A stretch of 52,523 nucleotides of DNA from positions 1 through 52,523 of the forward strand of contig JAHLFB010000249.1 in assembly GCA_018884025.1 (NCBI GenBank), read 5' to 3'. Source of the DNA: Candidatus Phocaeicola faecipullorum (GTDB lineage: Bacteria; Bacteroidota; Bacteroidia; Bacteroidales; Bacteroidaceae). Below, one piece after another: positions 36,020 to 44,477 of the stretch. The notes beneath the pieces are model-generated. The model was not told where the DNA came from, ran no database searches, and worked only from the letters and a program-made list of their open reading frames with translations. Made by a program: the position numbers and the translations under genes. The number at the start of each line of letters is the position of its first letter. The first letter of the stretch is position 1.

Positions 36020-37234
36020 TCACTTGCTTGTAGTGCTGCTGTCATTGTCAGCCTTGTTTTCCTCCTGGCTTATATCTTCAGGAGCAACCTGTACTTTCAC
36101 TCCCGGTGTCAGCTTGTGGTAACCTTCTGTCACAATCATTTCTCCCGGTGCCAGACCTCTTTCCACTACAACATCATTCTTGAATTCCGGACCTATCTCG
36201 ATGAATCGTCTTTCTGCTACGGAGTCGCGTCGCATCACGAATACGTATGATCCGCCTTTTTCGATGATAAGTGATTTCTTTGGAATAACTGTAGCATTCT
36301 CTCTTACGTCGAGAAGTACTTTTACGCTTGTAAACTGTCCCGGAAGAAGTACATGTTCGGGATTTGGAAGTTCAGCTCTTACCTGGAATGTACCTGTCTT
36401 TGGATTAACCTGCGGAGCCGCGAAATCCACCAGACCTTTATGCTCATATACGGTATTGTCCGGCAGTGTAACCGTTACAGTTTGTTTCCATGTACGTGTA
36501 GTATCTTTCTGACCGAATGTAACGTTTCTTTCCTTGCTTTTAAGATAGTCAAGGGCTGTCATGCTGAAATCCACGTTTACGGTGTCACTCTTTACAATTG
36601 TGGCAAGCAGTGATTTGCCTCCTGTTCCTACCAGTGTTCCCGGGTCAACAAGTCTTTCACTTATATGTCCTGAAATAGGGGAGCGTACGATGGTATATCC
36701 CAGTTCCTGTTCGGCCTGTTCAAGGTCAGCCTTGCTCATACCTACACTAGCCTCTGCCGTTTCGTACGCTGCAATGGCATTGTCCAGATCCAGCTGGCTG
36801 GCAGCGTTCTGCTCATAAAGTGGGCGGATACGGTCCAAATCACGTTTGGCTTTCAGAGCCGTAGCCTCGTCTTTCTTTAATTGTGCTCTGGCCTTGTCTG
36901 CTTTTGCGCGGTATTGGTCCTGATTGATGACAAAAAGTACCTGATCTTTTTTAACGTAACTACCTTCTTCAAAGTGCATTCTTTCCAGGAAGCCTTCCAC
37001 TCTGGCTCTGACTTCAACAAAAAGTTGCGCTCTGATTCGTCCTACATAATCTCCATAGATTTCAACATTCTCCTGTACGACAGGTTGCACACATACTATA
37101 GGTCTTTCGACGACAGGTTTTTCTTTCCTGTTGAAGATAAAATAAAGACCTACTACTAAGATAATGCAGATGCATGCGTAAATGGCTTGTTTCTTCTTGA
37201 ACTTCAAGTCTCTCTTTGTTAAAAATCGTTTCAT
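36020..37234 (-). CDS. RND efflux periplasmic adaptor subunit (MFP)
   Basis: 404 residues. An N-terminal membrane anchor (about 15-33) after a basic stretch replaces the lipidation site of AcrA. Barrel-sandwich halves (GRIRAQLFVEVRARVEGFLERMHFEEGSYVKKDQVLFVI and YTIVRSPISGHISERLVDPGTLVG) flank an alpha-hairpin (about 110-165) with heptad pattern. Beta-barrel and membrane-proximal domains follow. The C-terminal tail is acidic. It is the first gene of the operon; 37235-37519 upstream contains overlapping TGTGGA/TCCACA repeats that could be the operator. Confidence 0.94.
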   Translation of the reverse strand: MKRFLTKRDLKFKKKQAIYACICIILVVGLYFIFNRKEKPVVERPIVCVQPVVQENVEIYGDYVGRIRAQLFVEVRARVEGFLERMHFEEGSYVKKDQVLFVINQDQYRAKADKARAQLKKDEATALKAKRDLDRIRPLYEQNAASQLDLDNAIAAYETAEASVGMSKADLEQAEQELGYTIVRSPISGHISERLVDPGTLVGTGGKSLLATIVKSDTVNVDFSMTALDYLKSKERNVTFGQKDTTRTWKQTVTVTLPDNTVYEHKGLVDFAAPQVNPKTGTFQVRAELPNPEHVLLPGQFTSVKVLLDVRENATVIPKKSLIIEKGGSYVFVMRRDSVAERRFIEIGPEFKNDVVVERGLAPGEMIVTEGYHKLTPGVKVQVAPEDISQEENKADNDSSTTSK

Positions 37235-37364
37235 ATACTTATCTGTTAATATTTTAGATGCCGGTAAACTAAAAGCAATAGGTGTGCCATTTAGTTTTTG
37301 TTCTTGTATTATATTGAAAATTAGTGATTTGCGTGGTGATTATATGTCTATACATCTTTTTCTG

Positions 37365-37392
37365 TGTGGATTTTTTCCACAATTATGTGGAA
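37365..37392. promoter_or_regulatory. Overlapping inverted repeats TGTGGA/TTCCACA/TGTGGAA
   Basis: TGTGGA at 37365-37370, TTCCACA at 37375-37381 and TGTGGAA at 37386-37392 form two overlapping palindromes that share the central copy. They lie between the divergent RND operon and the ThrE-like gene, about 130 bp from each start, and could be an operator for either. Confidence 0.4.
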
Positions 37393-37487
37393 TTATAAAT
37401 GTGATTTTTCCTGTTTGTTCCTAATAATGAGTATTTTTTTGTATAAATATTGCGTTGCAAAGATACGCATAAAATAGGAATTATTAA

Positions 37488-37495
37488 TACCTTTG
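37488..37495 (+). promoter_or_regulatory. -7 promoter element for the ThrE-like gene
   Basis: TACCTTTG matches TAnnTTTG. It overlaps an in-frame ATG at 37493, which makes ATG 37520 the start. Confidence 0.6.
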
Positions 37496-37519
37496 CAGCC
37501 GAAAACAAAACTTGACTAT

Positions 37520-38899
37520 ATGGAACATCTTCAGACGACAGAAAAAGTGCATGATGAACTGCTGCTTCATCGACGAGTAGATTTACTTCTACGCACCGGA
37601 AAACTTTTGGTTGAAAGCCTTGCCGACACTAACCGTGTAGTGAGGAATATGAAGCGTACTGCCGCTTTCCTGGGTATTCCGGAAGAAAAACTTCACATTA
37701 ACGTCAGCTTTACCATGCTTATGGTGAATGTGAGCGATGGTGACTATTCATTTACAAAATTCCAGAGGATAGATGGTCATGGAGTGAACATGACTGCCAT
37801 ATCTGCTGTAAGTAAATTGTCATGGCGTGCCATTGAGAATGACTACACCCTAGACCAATACGAGGCGGAACTGGAAGAAATCCGTAAACGCAAGCGTAAT
37901 TACACTCCATGGCAGGTTGCCATCGGTGCCGGATTTGCCTGCGGTGGATTCTGTATTCAGTTCGGTTGCGACTGGGTTGCTTTCCTTTATGCGTCTATCG
38001 CTGCCATTATCGGAATGAGAGTACGTGCAAAATGTAATGAGTCAGGTTTAAATCATTACATGGGTATAGCCATTGCGGCCTTCATATCAACCATGCTGGC
38101 ATGGGCATCTACATTATTGCCTGCTTCATGGACTTCTACTCCATGGCATCCGCTTTTGGCGTGTGCATTGTTCATTGTACCTGGAGTACCGTTGATAAAC
38201 TTTGTTGATGATATGCTAGACAATTATATTCAGGTAGGTATTGTGCGTGCGGTCAATACACTGCTTATGGTTTCTGCCATGGCTTTCGGTATTGCCTTTG
38301 CTGTTAAGATATGTCATATTGAAAATTTCTTCCCGACCATCAGTATGGTTCCTCACCACAATTATATTGAATATGCCATAGCAGCTGCTATCTCAGCAAT
38401 GGGATTCTCTATGATATTCAATATACCGCGCCGTCTGTTGTGGGTTGTTGCTATAGGAGGTATAATAGCTGTTTGTACACGTAACTTTGTGAACCTCGGT
38501 CCAAGCACAGACAATATAGGTCTTGATATGGGACTTGTAATCGGCTCGTTTGCCGGTTCTGTATTGGTAAGCCTTATAGCTATTAAGGCTGTACACTGGT
38601 TCCACTGTCCGAACCACGTGTTGACTATTCCTTCTGTTATTCCAATGATTCCTGGAGTGCTTATGTACCGTATGCTTTTCGGTATCATCAATATGAATGT
38701 GGAATCGCCTGAACAGATTTCAGTATTGATGAAGGCTATGCAGAGCGGTATTACTTCTGGTATGGTTATATTATGTATTTCTCTTGGAGTTGCCATTCCT
38801 AACATCTTCGGTCGTAAATACATAGCTAAGGAGAAGAATAAACGTCTGAAAGAAATTCTTGCAGAACGCAGAGCGCGTGGTAAATTTGTAGAATGGTAA
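37520..38899 (+). CDS. Threonine/serine exporter family protein (ThrE-like)
   Basis: 459 residues. A soluble N-terminal region (about 1-110, LLLRTGKLLVESLADTNRVVRNMKRTA) of ThrE/DUF1212 type is followed by about ten membrane segments in two sets, the second set being of the DUF3815 kind, here fused in one chain as in ThrE of Corynebacterium. The family exports threonine and serine by proton antiport; substrate here is inferred. It has its own promoter and a strong terminator at 38926-38976. Confidence 0.9.
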   Translation: MEHLQTTEKVHDELLLHRRVDLLLRTGKLLVESLADTNRVVRNMKRTAAFLGIPEEKLHINVSFTMLMVNVSDGDYSFTKFQRIDGHGVNMTAISAVSKLSWRAIENDYTLDQYEAELEEIRKRKRNYTPWQVAIGAGFACGGFCIQFGCDWVAFLYASIAAIIGMRVRAKCNESGLNHYMGIAIAAFISTMLAWASTLLPASWTSTPWHPLLACALFIVPGVPLINFVDDMLDNYIQVGIVRAVNTLLMVSAMAFGIAFAVKICHIENFFPTISMVPHHNYIEYAIAAAISAMGFSMIFNIPRRLLWVVAIGGIIAVCTRNFVNLGPSTDNIGLDMGLVIGSFAGSVLVSLIAIKAVHWFHCPNHVLTIPSVIPMIPGVLMYRMLFGIINMNVESPEQISVLMKAMQSGITSGMVILCISLGVAIPNIFGRKYIAKEKNKRLKEILAERRARGKFVEW

Positions 38900-38925
38900 T
38901 CAATTCAGATTGATATAATAAACAA

Positions 38926-38976
38926 AAACAGCTCCGGCATAGGACACTAATTCCAATATGCCGGAGCTGTTTTTTT
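38926..38976. terminator. Strong two-way terminator
   Basis: Arms of 16 bp, 38926-38941 and 38957-38972 (core AGCTCCGGCATA / TATGCCGGAGCT), followed by a T-run to 38976 and preceded by an A-rich run. It serves the ThrE-like gene and the convergent plsC gene. Confidence 0.92.
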
Positions 38977-38987
38977 GTGTTTATGTT

Positions 38988-39740
38988 TTATTGGTCTGGA
39001 TTATCAACTTTTCCCTTATATTCATCCGGTAACGCACTTTCTATTACCTTGTATGATTCTTCCATCAGTTCCTTGATATTTTCAGGACCTTTGCATTTAG
39101 GGAATATAGGTTTGTGAATAGTAAGTTTCATAGGATGCCATGAAAGGATTTTGCCGGTACGTGGCAGAATATTGAACGAACCGTCAATGGTCAGCGGAAC
39201 TACAGGAAGCTGAAGCTCGTCTGCCAGCTGGAATGCTCCTTTTCTGAAAATCCCCATGTGTCCGGTAAAAGTTCTTGCACCTTCGGGGAATACAACAAGT
39301 GAAGTACCGTCTTTCAGTACATGGAATGCCTGTTCTATTGTTTCGTGTATCTTTCTCGGACCGGATTTGTCAACGAATATAAATCCAGCCGATTCGCAGG
39401 CTTTTCCTACAAACGGTATTTTTCTCAGGCTTTTCTTCATCATCCATTTAAAGTTTCTTCCCAGGAAACCGTATATCAGGAATATGTCGAAAGAACCCTG
39501 ATGGTTTGCTACAAATACGTACGACTGTTTCTTGTCGATGTTTTCATGTCCTTTTACCTTTATTGGCAGTAGTAGGGTGTAACATGTTATTTGCGACCAT
39601 AATTTTCCAGGGTAATATCCCCAAAAATGTCCATTCCCGAATCTGCAGCCTACAACGGTTATTATAGCTGTAAGAATGGTAGTGACTAGGAATATTGGCA
39701 ACGCAATACAAATTTGGTAAATAATGTATAAAAATCTCAT
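38988..39740 (-). CDS. plsC: 1-acyl-sn-glycerol-3-phosphate acyltransferase
   Basis: 250 residues. Hydrophobic N-terminal segment (about 8-30). Acyltransferase motif I HQGSFD (80-85, HX4D) and motif III FPEGARTF (151-158), with motif II-like KSGPRK between and the motif IV region VPLTIDGSFNILP. It makes phosphatidic acid from lysophosphatidic acid at the inner membrane. It is the last gene of the leftward run 44190-38988, 15 bp after the metallophosphoesterase gene. Confidence 0.94.
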   Translation of the reverse strand: MRFLYIIYQICIALPIFLVTTILTAIITVVGCRFGNGHFWGYYPGKLWSQITCYTLLLPIKVKGHENIDKKQSYVFVANHQGSFDIFLIYGFLGRNFKWMMKKSLRKIPFVGKACESAGFIFVDKSGPRKIHETIEQAFHVLKDGTSLVVFPEGARTFTGHMGIFRKGAFQLADELQLPVVPLTIDGSFNILPRTGKILSWHPMKLTIHKPIFPKCKGPENIKELMEESYKVIESALPDEYKGKVDNPDQ

Positions 39741-39755
39741 AATAAAAATTTTTTG

Positions 39756-40907
39756 TTATTTTTTCTTTAGTGTGATAATCGTTATTTCAGGCCAAGCTCC
39801 AAGACGCATAGGAAACAGAACGTGCCCCAATCCTATATTTACGTAAAGCCCTCTGTTGCCTTCCATATACATCCCGTTATGCTCAGGATATATGAACGAC
39901 GAAACGGAAAAGCCGAAAAAGGTAATCTGCATGTCGTGTGTATGTCCTGACAGTGTCAGTTCTATGTCCGTATCCGGCAGTACCTCTCTTCTCCAGTGGG
40001 TAGGGTCGTGGCTCATGAGTATCTGAAACATTCCTTCTGTGCCTTTTGAAGCATCTTTCAGACGCGCATAGTCAGGAAATGGCGGACGTCCGCTGTTCTC
40101 AACACCTATTACTGCAATTGAGTCATTGCCCTTCCTTATTATAGTATGACTGTTGTTAAGCATTTTCCATCCCATCCGGTTCTCTCGCACTATGAGCGAA
40201 TCTATATTGGCAAGTCTGTCAGCTTCGGAATTCCATTTCACGTATGTTCCGTAGTCGTGGTTACCCAATACTGAATATACTCCGTCTGTTGCTTTCAGTC
40301 TGGCAAACACATCTGTAAATTCAAGAAGTTCGTCAGCCCGGCTGTTTACCAGATCGCCGGTAAACAAAGCTAAGTCAGCCTTTTGCAGATTACATATGTC
40401 CATCGCCTTTTCCAATGCTCCGCGATTGCCTTTCCAGCTTCCGGAATGTATATCAGATATTTGCAGTATCCTGTATCCGTCGAATGTTTCCGGCAGGTTT
40501 TCCGAATAGAATGTTACTTCCCTGACCTTGAAATTCTCTTTACCCTTTATTGCGCCGAAGAGTATATATCCCAACATAGCCAATGCTGGAAGTGTTGAAA
40601 TAGTGGCATGCGGTAAATGTAATCCAGTCAGTTTGTTTATGCCCCTAAACAACAGACTGAAAAACATGAATGTCAGTTTAGGAATGCAGAAACACAAGGC
40701 GATGATAAGGTATATGCCGAAATAGTTGTGTACATAATCATGAAAGACTATTGAACCGGCCAACAGCACCAACAATGCTATTGTTGGCCACCAAAGCAAT
40801 CTGCCGTACAGTCTGTTGTTTTTACCTTTTATATATATGCGATGTATGTACCAGTCCGGCAGCAACAGCATCACGAGGAAAAATATTGTAACTCTAAGCA
40901 ATATCAT
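39756..40907 (-). CDS. Membrane-anchored metallophosphoesterase
   Basis: 383 residues. Three to four N-terminal hydrophobic segments (about 2-20, 38-57, 62-88, 103-120) precede a calcineurin-like phosphoesterase domain with all metal motifs: SDIHSG (151-156), GDLVNSR (184-190), GNHD (215-218) and GHTHD (321-325). This layout is that of YaeI/YkuE-like enzymes and UDP-2,3-diacylglucosamine hydrolase relatives. A role in lipid or cell-envelope phosphate metabolism fits its closeness to plsC. Specific substrate unknown. Confidence 0.92.
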   Translation of the reverse strand: MILLRVTIFFLVMLLLPDWYIHRIYIKGKNNRLYGRLLWWPTIALLVLLAGSIVFHDYVHNYFGIYLIIALCFCIPKLTFMFFSLLFRGINKLTGLHLPHATISTLPALAMLGYILFGAIKGKENFKVREVTFYSENLPETFDGYRILQISDIHSGSWKGNRGALEKAMDICNLQKADLALFTGDLVNSRADELLEFTDVFARLKATDGVYSVLGNHDYGTYVKWNSEADRLANIDSLIVRENRMGWKMLNNSHTIIRKGNDSIAVIGVENSGRPPFPDYARLKDASKGTEGMFQILMSHDPTHWRREVLPDTDIELTLSGHTHDMQITFFGFSVSSFIYPEHNGMYMEGNRGLYVNIGLGHVLFPMRLGAWPEITIITLKKK

Positions 40908-40919
40908 TAGGGTAATTAA

Positions 40920-41012
40920 TAATTAAAAATTAAAGTTTCAATAATTGGGAGTTGTTAGTTTTTAGTTCTTGGTTGTTAGAATAATGCGGATATAACTAAC
41001 AACTATAAACTT
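40920..41012. repeat. Intergenic AT-rich repeat, copy A (upstream of the phosphoesterase gene)
   Basis: Contains ATTAAAAATTAA, then GGGAGTTGTTAGTTTTTAG, TTGTTAGA, a GCGGAT core and TAACTAACAACTA. The same ordered words occur at 41917-42065, so the stand-alone reactivation-domain gene is flanked by two related direct copies. Confidence 0.7.
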
Positions 41013-41912
41013 TTAAATATTCGCCCTCAGATACTTTCTCATCTCATCAACAGTCTTGCCGCGTCTCCCTGCATAATCGGCAAGCTGTGCCTCATCTATT
41101 TTGCCAATACTGAAATATATGGACTTAGGATGGGCGAACATAAGTCCGCTTACAGATGCATGCGGATGCATCATCCCGTTTTCTGTTAGGGTTATTCCTA
41201 TACGTTTCATATCCAACAATTCATCAAGCAGAAAGTTCACCGAAATATCGGGAAGTGACGGATAACCTACTGCCGGACGTATGCCGCAATATTTTTCGTT
41301 GAGCAGTTCCTTAACGCTCAGATTTTCGTCAGGAGCATATCCCCAGACAGATTTTCTGATTGTTTCATGAATTTTTTCAGCAGCTGCTTCTGCCAGTCTT
41401 TCAGCCAAAGTCTTGCATAGCATGTGTTTGTAGTCGTCATCCTCGAACTCTTTCTCCATTTCCGGATCTATTGTCGTGGCAAAACATCCTACGGTGTCCT
41501 TTATTCCCGAATCAGCAGGTCTTACGAAATCGCTTAGACACAGGAAAGGGTCGGAATCATTAACCCTTGTCTGCTGCCTTAACAGCGGGAATGTCTTTCC
41601 TTCCATTATGATGTTGTCTCCGTCTGAATTGGCATCCATAAGGCGATACATGGCATACACCTTGAAACGTCCGTCGAGACTGTTTAACATTCTCATAGCC
41701 TCTTTATGCAGTTGCATTGCCTCGGATGCTTTCGGTCTTTCCTCTTCCTTGAAGGATACAAGCCACATAGCACGGCAACCATCGCAGCCATGTATGTCGG
41801 CTATCGACGAGTATTTGGGTTGAAATCCCCATGCATGGAAGAAGTAAATCCAGTTTATGTATTCGGCCAGTTCGTGTATGTCATATTCCTTTACGGTGAT
41901 GTCTGTATGCAT
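41013..41912 (-). CDS. Stand-alone vitamin B12-dependent methionine synthase reactivation domain
   Basis: 299 residues matching the C-terminal activation domain of MetH. Recognisable segments: LCLSDFVRPADSGIKDTVGCFATT (near 122), HMLCKTLAERLAEAAAEKIHETIRKSVWGYAPDE (near 163), GIRPAVGYPSLPD (near 212) with the Arg-Pro-x-x-Gly-Tyr SAM-binding motif, and MMHPHASVSGLMFAHPKSIYFSIGKIDEAQLADYAGRRG. This domain binds SAM and re-methylates cob(II)alamin in MetH. Here it is a separate gene, so it should act in trans on a MetH lacking this domain, or on another corrinoid protein. MetH itself is not in the window. Confidence 0.9.
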   Translation of the reverse strand: MHTDITVKEYDIHELAEYINWIYFFHAWGFQPKYSSIADIHGCDGCRAMWLVSFKEEERPKASEAMQLHKEAMRMLNSLDGRFKVYAMYRLMDANSDGDNIIMEGKTFPLLRQQTRVNDSDPFLCLSDFVRPADSGIKDTVGCFATTIDPEMEKEFEDDDYKHMLCKTLAERLAEAAAEKIHETIRKSVWGYAPDENLSVKELLNEKYCGIRPAVGYPSLPDISVNFLLDELLDMKRIGITLTENGMMHPHASVSGLMFAHPKSIYFSIGKIDEAQLADYAGRRGKTVDEMRKYLRANI

Positions 41913-41916
41913 TATC

Positions 41917-42065
41917 TGAATTAAGAATTAAAAATTAAGAATTTAGAATTGGAAGTTGTTAGTTCTTAATTGTTAGAGCCATTCGGATGGAACTAATAAT
42001 AAACAACTAATAACCAACAACTAACAACTAATAACTAACAACTAACAACTAATAACTAACAACTG
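41917..42065. repeat. Intergenic AT-rich repeat, copy B, with AACTAAC heptamers
   Basis: Starts with TTAAGAATTAAAAATTAAG, then GGAAGTTGTTAG, TTGTTAGA, a TCGGAT core and a run of 7-bp units AACTAAC/AACTAAT to about 42064. It is the expanded partner of 40920-41012. Confidence 0.75.
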
Positions 42066-42075
42066 ATTTTATAAA

Positions 42076-43416
42076 TCATCTGTTAAATACCAGTGCCTCG
42101 CCTCTGTGTGCAGTATTTACTGTATCATTTTCGTAAACCACAGTTCCGTTTACCAGAGTCTTCTCCACTTTGGCATGGAAGTTTCTTCCTTCCATAGGAC
42201 TCCATCCGCAACGGCTTTTTATGCAGTCCGCTGTGACAGTCCATTCATGGTCAGGGTTGAGAATTACCAAATCGGCTTTGTAACCTTCGCGGATAAATCC
42301 TCTGTCCTTAATCTGATAAAGTTCTGCCGGAGCATGACACATTTTCTGTACAAGCTGTTCTATTGACAATATGCCTTCCTTAACCAACTCGTAGATGCTA
42401 ACTAACGAGAATTGCAGACTAGGCATACCGGAAACGGCTTTCAGTGCCCCGCCACGTTTTTCTGAAAGCAGGTGAGGAGCATGGTCGGTTCCGATTACGT
42501 CAATCAGGTTTGTACTTAATGCCTTTCTCAGTGCGTCACGGTCTGCGCGGGTTTTTATACTCGGATTGCATTTTATTCGTGCTCCGAGTGTCTTGTAATC
42601 CTCATCGCAGAACATCAGATGCGATACACACGCCTCGGAAGTGATTCTTTTTTCAGACAAAGGTTTGTCTTCAAACAGCTCAAGTTCTTTTGCCGTGCTT
42701 ACATGCAGTATGTGAAGACGCGCGCCTGTTTCTTTAGCCAGCTTTACCGCAAGTGATGAAGAATTGTAGCAAGCCTCCTCGCTGCGGATAACAGGATGAA
42801 GTGATATATCGGCATCTTCGCCATATTTTTCTTTTACCTCGGCAGTATTACGGCTTATTACAGTCTGGTCTTCGCAGTGTGTGGCAATCAGCATTCCAGC
42901 TTCAGAGAAAATCTTCTTCAATGCTTCCATGCGGTCAACGAGCATGTTGCCCGTACTTGCACCCATGAACAGTTTCACACCGCAGACATGAGTCTTATCC
43001 AGGTTTTTCAGTTGGTCGGCATTATTGTTTGTCGCTCCGAAATAGAACGAATAGTTCACCACGCATTTGGTAGCAGCATCGGCAAATTTGTTTTCCAGGG
43101 CCTCGATGGTAGTAGTCTGCGGATTGCAGTTAGGCATATCCATAAACGAAGTCACACCGCCGGCAGCAGCTGCGGCAGTTTCTGTAGCCATATCTGCCTT
43201 GTGAGTCAGTCCTGGGTCACGGAAATGCACATGGTCGTCTATCACTCCCGGCAACAGAAAACAACCTTCTGCATCAATGGTTTCGTTAATATCACATTCA
43301 GGCGCAGCATCACCTTCAATTATTCTGTATATTGTTTCATCTTCAGTTACAACTGAGCCTTTGAATTGTCTGCCCTCGTTAACGATTACGGCATTCTTTA
43401 TCCAAATTCTTTTCAT
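42076..43416 (-). CDS. pyrC: Dihydroorotase
   Basis: 446 residues of the class I amidohydrolase type. Metal ligands: DDHVHFRDPG (His-x-His near 61-63), the carboxylated-Lys region VKLFMGASTG near 148, HILHVSTAKE near 235, and GTDHAPH near 310 with the catalytic Asp. It closes carbamoyl-aspartate to dihydroorotate in pyrimidine synthesis. Length and motifs suggest an active enzyme. It follows the glycosyltransferase gene by 24 bp on the same strand. Confidence 0.95.
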   Translation of the reverse strand: MKRIWIKNAVIVNEGRQFKGSVVTEDETIYRIIEGDAAPECDINETIDAEGCFLLPGVIDDHVHFRDPGLTHKADMATETAAAAAGGVTSFMDMPNCNPQTTTIEALENKFADAATKCVVNYSFYFGATNNNADQLKNLDKTHVCGVKLFMGASTGNMLVDRMEALKKIFSEAGMLIATHCEDQTVISRNTAEVKEKYGEDADISLHPVIRSEEACYNSSSLAVKLAKETGARLHILHVSTAKELELFEDKPLSEKRITSEACVSHLMFCDEDYKTLGARIKCNPSIKTRADRDALRKALSTNLIDVIGTDHAPHLLSEKRGGALKAVSGMPSLQFSLVSIYELVKEGILSIEQLVQKMCHAPAELYQIKDRGFIREGYKADLVILNPDHEWTVTADCIKSRCGWSPMEGRNFHAKVEKTLVNGTVVYENDTVNTAHRGEALVFNR

Positions 43417-43420
43417 CTTC

Positions 43421-43448
43421 TAAAAACTAAAAACTAAAAACTAACAAC
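43421..43448. repeat. Heptamer tract CTAAAAA
   Basis: Three or more 7-bp units (CTAAAAA) followed by CTAACAAC, running over the stop codon of the 43441-44190 gene. Same family as the tracts at 24092, 40920 and 41917. Confidence 0.7.
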
Positions 43449-44190
43449 TTTTTCTCTTAGGATATTTCTTGAACCAGCTGTCCAATTTAAGTTTGATAAC
43501 TCCGAAGACAGCTTCTCCGAATATACTGCTATTCATCTTTGATGTGCCAAGCTCGCGGTTGATGAATATCACAGGCACTTCGATAATCTTGAATCCGCAC
43601 TTGTAGGCTGTGAACTTCATTTCAATCTGGAATGCGTAACCCTTGAAACGGATTTTGTCAAGGTCGATAGTTTCAAGCACTTCACGCCTGTAGCACTTAA
43701 ATCCGGCTGTTGTATCGTGTACGGGTATTCCTGTTATAAATCTCACATACTTGGATGCAAAGTACGACATAAGCACTCTGCCCATAGGCCAGTTAACCAC
43801 GTTCACTCCGCTTATATATCTTGAACCTATGGCCACATCGCCGCCATCGTCATGGCAGGCTTTGTACAGGCGTGGCAAGTCATTAGGATTATGGCTGAAG
43901 TCGGCATCCATTTCAAAAACGTAGTCATACTTCTTTTCTATAGCCCATTTGAATCCTGCAATGTAGGCAGTTCCCAATCCCAGCTTGCCTTTTCTTTCTA
44001 TCATGAAAAGCCTGTCGGGAAACTCCTTCTGAAGTCTTTTTACTATGTCTGCTGTTCCGTCCGGAGAATTGTCTTCTATAATCAGTATGTGGAAAAGCTT
44101 TTCCAGTCCGAACACGGCACGTATTATATTCTCGATGTTTTCCTTCTCATTGTAAGTAGGAATTATGATGATGCCGTCACTGTTTTGCAT
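43441..44190 (-). CDS. Polyprenol monophosphomannose synthase-like glycosyltransferase (GT2)
   Basis: 249 residues, soluble except for no clear C-terminal anchor. GT2 fold: IIPTYNEKENIENI at the N-terminus, DNSPDGTAD nucleotide-binding region, and DADFSHNPNDLPRL as the DxD metal motif near 96. VNWPMGRVLMSYFASKYVRFITG and GFKCYRREVLETIDLDKIRFKGYAFQIEM are typical of dolichol/polyprenol-phosphate mannose synthases. It transfers a sugar from a nucleotide donor to a lipid carrier at the inner membrane. ATG 44190 is chosen because a -7 element sits at 44221-44228, between it and the in-frame ATG at 44223. Confidence 0.92.
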   Translation of the reverse strand: MQNSDGIIIIPTYNEKENIENIIRAVFGLEKLFHILIIEDNSPDGTADIVKRLQKEFPDRLFMIERKGKLGLGTAYIAGFKWAIEKKYDYVFEMDADFSHNPNDLPRLYKACHDDGGDVAIGSRYISGVNVVNWPMGRVLMSYFASKYVRFITGIPVHDTTAGFKCYRREVLETIDLDKIRFKGYAFQIEMKFTAYKCGFKIIEVPVIFINRELGTSKMNSSIFGEAVFGVIKLKLDSWFKKYPKRKSC

Positions 44191-44220
44191 AAAATAAATT
44201 GTGTGATCTATACTGGAAAA

Positions 44221-44228
44221 CAAAGGTA
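44221..44228 (-). promoter_or_regulatory. -7 promoter element for the leftward 44190-38988 run
   Basis: On the minus strand this reads TACCTTTG, matching TAnnTTTG, about 30 bp before ATG 44190. Confidence 0.6.
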
Positions 44229-44334
44229 TGAAAAAAAATCCTCTACCTCTTGTTATTAATTGTTAATTATCCAGCGTCCGTATCTATTTCTTATGCGATT
44301 CCTTTTTTATTCCGATTTTTTTTGTCACATTTAC

Positions 44335-44422
44335 CGTTACACGTTCGTGTTACGCTCGTTACACGTACGTGTTGCGCCCGTTTCACGTTCGTGTTACACG
44401 CGTTACACGTACGTGTAACGCT
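44335..44422. repeat. Eight-unit 11-bp repeat array upstream of the HU-like gene
   Basis: Eight exact 11-mers alternate between CGTTACACGTW and CGTGTTACGCY types, so it can also be read as four 22-bp units (44335, 44357, 44379, 44401). 44401-44420 is a perfect 20-bp palindrome, CGTTACACGTACGTGTAACG. The array is GC-richer than its surroundings. It lies in the divergent gap, ends 55 bp before ATG 44478, and abuts a near-promoter TATCTTGG (44423-44430). Confidence 0.85.
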
Positions 44423-44477
44423 ATCTTGGACGAAGCGTTTGAAAATAAATAACATTAACCATATAAATTAAAATACC

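Noticed and set aside
37365-37392. DnaA boxes and replication origin
   Set aside because: Only one of the three words (TTTTCCACA) fits the box consensus well; no dnaA, dnaN or AT-rich unwinding tandem is near.
44335-44422. CRISPR array
   Set aside because: Units are 11 or 22 bp, adjoin without spacers, and are palindromic; no cas genes are present.
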